Origin: Alkalibacillus almallahensis
Lineage (GTDB): Bacteria; Bacillota; Bacilli; Bacillales; Alkalibacillaceae
Direction of reading: 5' to 3'
Assembly (NCBI RefSeq): GCF_011761495.1
Contig: NZ_JAASRU010000015.1
Coordinates: 1 to 64,000 of the forward strand
DNA: 64,000 bases
Positions 62,059 to 64,000 of this stretch are shown here, piece after piece; the first letter of the stretch is position 1, and each line of letters opens with the position of its first letter. Below the pieces are notes generated by a model that saw only the letters and a program-made list of their open reading frames with translations, was not told where the DNA came from and made no database searches. The translations under genes were made by a program, and so were the position numbers.

Positions 62059-62352
62059 TTATCGCTTACCTAATTTGACCTTGTCGAGTTTCGCTATGGC
62101 TAACTCACCATGCGTTTCTGCGACTTGTTCCATTTCAAACTGTCGTACTAAACGTTTGGCTCGTCTCGGTGTGATGCCTAACTTATCTTCGAGTATTTCG
62201 ATATATTCGGATTGTAGCTTATGCTTTCCTTGTTCCACATAATAAAGGTTGACCGCACTCATGCCGATTAACGCCGCAAACTCTTTTAGCGTTAAGCCGA
62301 GTGCCGTACGCACCTTTCTGATTTGTTCGTTATTCCACTCGTTATAGTCCAT
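62059..62352 (-). CDS. Xre-family helix-turn-helix protein of the element
   Basis: 97 residues from ATG 62352 (AAAGGGG 7 bases upstream). HTH: NNEQIRKVRTALGLTLKEFAALIGMSAVNLYYVEQGKHKLQSEYIEILEDKLGITPRRAKRLVRQF. Rather than a second domain there is a short basic C-terminal tail ending AKLDKVKLGKR. It probably regulates the element, for example copy control or the replication/lysogeny switch. It directly follows the replication-like gene by 80 bases. GC content is element-like. Confidence 0.85.
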   Translation of the reverse strand: MDYNEWNNEQIRKVRTALGLTLKEFAALIGMSAVNLYYVEQGKHKLQSEYIEILEDKLGITPRRAKRLVRQFEMEQVAETHGELAIAKLDKVKLGKR

Positions 62353-62432
62353 TGTATAACCCCTTTCTGTTAGTTGTTGCCCACCTATCAAAATGACGTG
62401 TGGGGTGTATTGTTATTTTATTTTCATTCTTT

Positions 62433-63386
62433 TTACCTAAAAAGTATTTGTAAACTTTTTAACGCCTCGCCATTTCCTGCGTATACAACGTTTGGATTAA
62501 CAATAACGTACTTACTTCTGCTGTCGTTGTCATCTTCGACTAGCTTAAAAACAGATTGGCCATTGTGTTTGATTTCTTTCAGGTTTTTGGCTAGTTTTGT
62601 TGTATCTTCATACCCTAACGTGTCAGCTAATTCCCCGATCGTCATAGCGTTTAACTCGTCTTCATTGTTGTTTGTCGGGTTATTACAAACGATATTTACG
62701 CGATAGTTAACGTAAGGCAGGACGGCGTATATAAGCCCTAATTTCTTCATTGAACGTTGGTCAAACATGCCATATAAGTCTTTAATCGTTTGGCGGTACA
62801 TTCTTGTGTGTTGTAGCTCGGCCGCTGATTTCGGTATATCTTGCTCAAAACCGCGAAAAAACATGTTAGCGTTCATAACTAAGCCTGTTTCTGTTTCAGT
62901 TAAGATTTCGTTACTTATCAACTTTCTATAAAACTGAGTAAATTTATTTCGGCTCATGCCTAGTAAACCTTTTAAGGCTTTCTTGTCGATTTTCTTACCG
63001 TTCGGGTGTGTTAGATGGTTTGTGCCAAACGAAACGTGTACGCCAACAAACATAAGGCTTGCTAGATCAGCTTGGTTAAAATCCGGGTATTGCTCGCTTA
63101 TTTGCTTACAAGTTTCATAGAACGCAAACACAAAGCCGCCGTTTTCTTCGCTGTGCTTTTGCACTTCTTCTTTAACCGCTTTGCCCTTTTTGCGTTTTTC
63201 GACCGTATCACCGCTTACGACTTCGTTTATTTCAAACTTATCGTTAAGAAGTTCGCCTGTTTCCGTGTCGATCATGTTGCCGTCCTCAACGACCATGTTC
63301 TGTTTTTGACGTGTTAGTTCTTTTCTTTGTTCTTGGTGCAAGTCTTGAAACGCTCTTTGTTCTGCTTTGTAATCTCTCATTGTCAT
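62433..63386 (-). CDS. Winged-helix replication-initiator-like protein
   Basis: 317 residues from ATG 63386 (AAAGGA about ten bases upstream). N-terminal basic helical part with MRDYKAEQRAFQDLHQEQRKELTRQKQ. Central winged-helix-like part: FYETCKQISEQYPDFNQADLASLMFVGVHVSFGTNHLTH followed by LKGLLGMSRNKFTQFYRKLISNEILTETETGLVMNANMFFRG. A second wHTH-like part has MTIGELADTLGYEDTTKLAKNLKEI. Two wHTH modules resemble RepA/RepL-type plasmid initiators and phage replication proteins of Firmicutes. First gene of the operon and just downstream of direct repeats at 63577-63629. Function inferred, not proven. Confidence 0.7.
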   Translation of the reverse strand: MTMRDYKAEQRAFQDLHQEQRKELTRQKQNMVVEDGNMIDTETGELLNDKFEINEVVSGDTVEKRKKGKAVKEEVQKHSEENGGFVFAFYETCKQISEQYPDFNQADLASLMFVGVHVSFGTNHLTHPNGKKIDKKALKGLLGMSRNKFTQFYRKLISNEILTETETGLVMNANMFFRGFEQDIPKSAAELQHTRMYRQTIKDLYGMFDQRSMKKLGLIYAVLPYVNYRVNIVCNNPTNNNEDELNAMTIGELADTLGYEDTTKLAKNLKEIKHNGQSVFKLVEDDNDSRSKYVIVNPNVVYAGNGEALKSLQILFR

Positions 63387-63576
63387 CAAAATCATGTCCT
63401 TTCCATTCCTTGTTTTAAAAATAAGGTGCTTTGGTGTCCTCTGATGTCCGCCTTGCCAAAACGCCTAAAACCTCCGTTATGACAGCTTTTAACGCCTTTG
63501 AACCCTTCTAAAACCGCCATTTTGTTTACCCTTATAGGCGCTAGTTGTTTGACGATAATAACCGTTTTACGAAAAA

Positions 63577-63629
63577 ATAGGGTGCATTTCGTGTGCAAAA
63601 TTGGCGAGATAGGGTGCATTTCGTGTGCA
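63577..63629. repeat. Two 21-bp direct repeats (iteron- or operator-like)
   Basis: ATAGGGTGCATTTCGTGTGCA occurs twice without change, at 63577-63597 and 63609-63629, a 32-base period (three helical turns). Each contains TGCA at both ends of its inner 15 bases. They lie about 190 bases upstream of the initiator-like gene. They could be iterons for initiator binding or operators. Confidence 0.75.
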
Positions 63630-64000
63630 GTCTATAATTGCGATATGAACTGTCATGACGGTTTTCAATCCGATTTTTGCGGTTGCTGGTTACTATTAAT
63701 CACCCTTTTAACGATTGGTGTACGTCAGGGCTGCGGCTTAGACGGTAGGCGGTAGTTGGCGGTTTTGGCGTACTTACAAGGACTGACGTACAAAAGTGAT
63801 ATAACGTTAACTAGACAATTCCGTTTTGCGTAAGCAAAACATGAAATCTAATTTAATAGACGGTATTGAACGGTTTACAACGTCATATATGGCTTGTTTT
63901 ATAAACCTTGTTTAGTTTTCATGTTAGCTAAAGCTAACGGAACGGTTAACTCTAACGCCTATTACGTTTCTAATGTACGCCAATACCTCTATGCCGCCCA
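63630..64000. other. Terminal gene-free region with two inverted repeats
   Basis: No supported gene. GTTTTGC-GTAA-GCAAAAC (63823-63840) and GTTAGCT-AA-AGCTAAC (63923-63938) are perfect short inverted repeats. Neither is followed by a clear T run, so they are not ordinary terminators. Together with the direct repeats this could be part of an origin region. The window ends here. Confidence 0.5.

Noticed and set aside
63392-63619. 75-codon frame upstream of the initiator-like gene
   Set aside because: It reads through the direct repeats and lacks start signals; more likely the regulatory region.
63645-63755. 36-codon hydrophobic frame beginning just after a TATAAT-like hexamer
   Set aside because: No ribosome binding site and no good -35; kept only as non-coding sequence.

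Overview
The window looks like chromosomal DNA of an endospore-forming, low-GC member of the Bacillaceae, probably halotolerant. The evidence is a GerA/GerB/GerC germinant-receptor operon, a CwlJ cortex-lytic enzyme, a YhcN/YlaJ-type spore lipoprotein, the SigI/RsgI pair, a PrkA-like kinase, DUF3231 and DUF4317 proteins, strong AAGGAGG-type ribosome binding sites, many GTG/TTG starts, and acidic proteins. The species cannot be named from the sequence alone.

Left part (1-17 kb): the 3' end of an IS30-type transposase sits at the window edge. It is followed by a YhcN/YlaJ lipoprotein, a four-gene ABC-2 exporter operon headed by an unrecognised anchored protein, sigI-rsgI with a frameshift in the last of four C-terminal peptide repeats, a trypsin-like protease, a DUF389 protein, the gerA-gerB-gerC operon, murG, a MATE exporter and a nucleoside transporter.

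Middle (17-41 kb): a small vWA protein, odhAB (2-oxoglutarate dehydrogenase E1/E2), a divergent PrkA-like AAA protein, a 31-residue membrane peptide, then trmL, ogt and queG. These are followed by a COG3044-type ATPase, a TVP38 protein, a DUF4349 lipoprotein, DUF3231, MFS and DUF4870 genes, a MarR regulator divergent from an ABC-2 exporter, maf and a CopB-type copper ATPase.

Right part (41-58.7 kb): esterases, an Xre regulator paired with a small membrane protein behind a well-formed promoter/operator, a luciferase-like oxidoreductase, an SDR, a GntR/FCD regulator, a second DUF3231 paralogue, a zinc operon (czrA-czcD-ZIP), cwlJ and vanZ. A purine riboswitch of the guanine type precedes an NCS2 nucleobase permease and a Rieske oxygenase, which suggests purine uptake coupled to ring oxidation.

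Far right (59.06-64 kb): base composition changes abruptly from very AT-rich to roughly 44% GC. Here there is a degenerate tRNA-Leu(CAA)-like gene and a compact leftward operon of small unrecognised proteins, an HNH endonuclease, an Xre-type protein and a replication-initiator-like winged-helix protein. Upstream of that protein lie two 21-bp direct repeats. This looks like a plasmid- or phage-derived element that runs off the end of the window.

Three intergenic tandem arrays with strict 20- or 21-bp periods (15.87, 36.68 and 46.05 kb) are not explained by any gene. All functional calls come from reading motifs and from memory of protein families; no database search was run.
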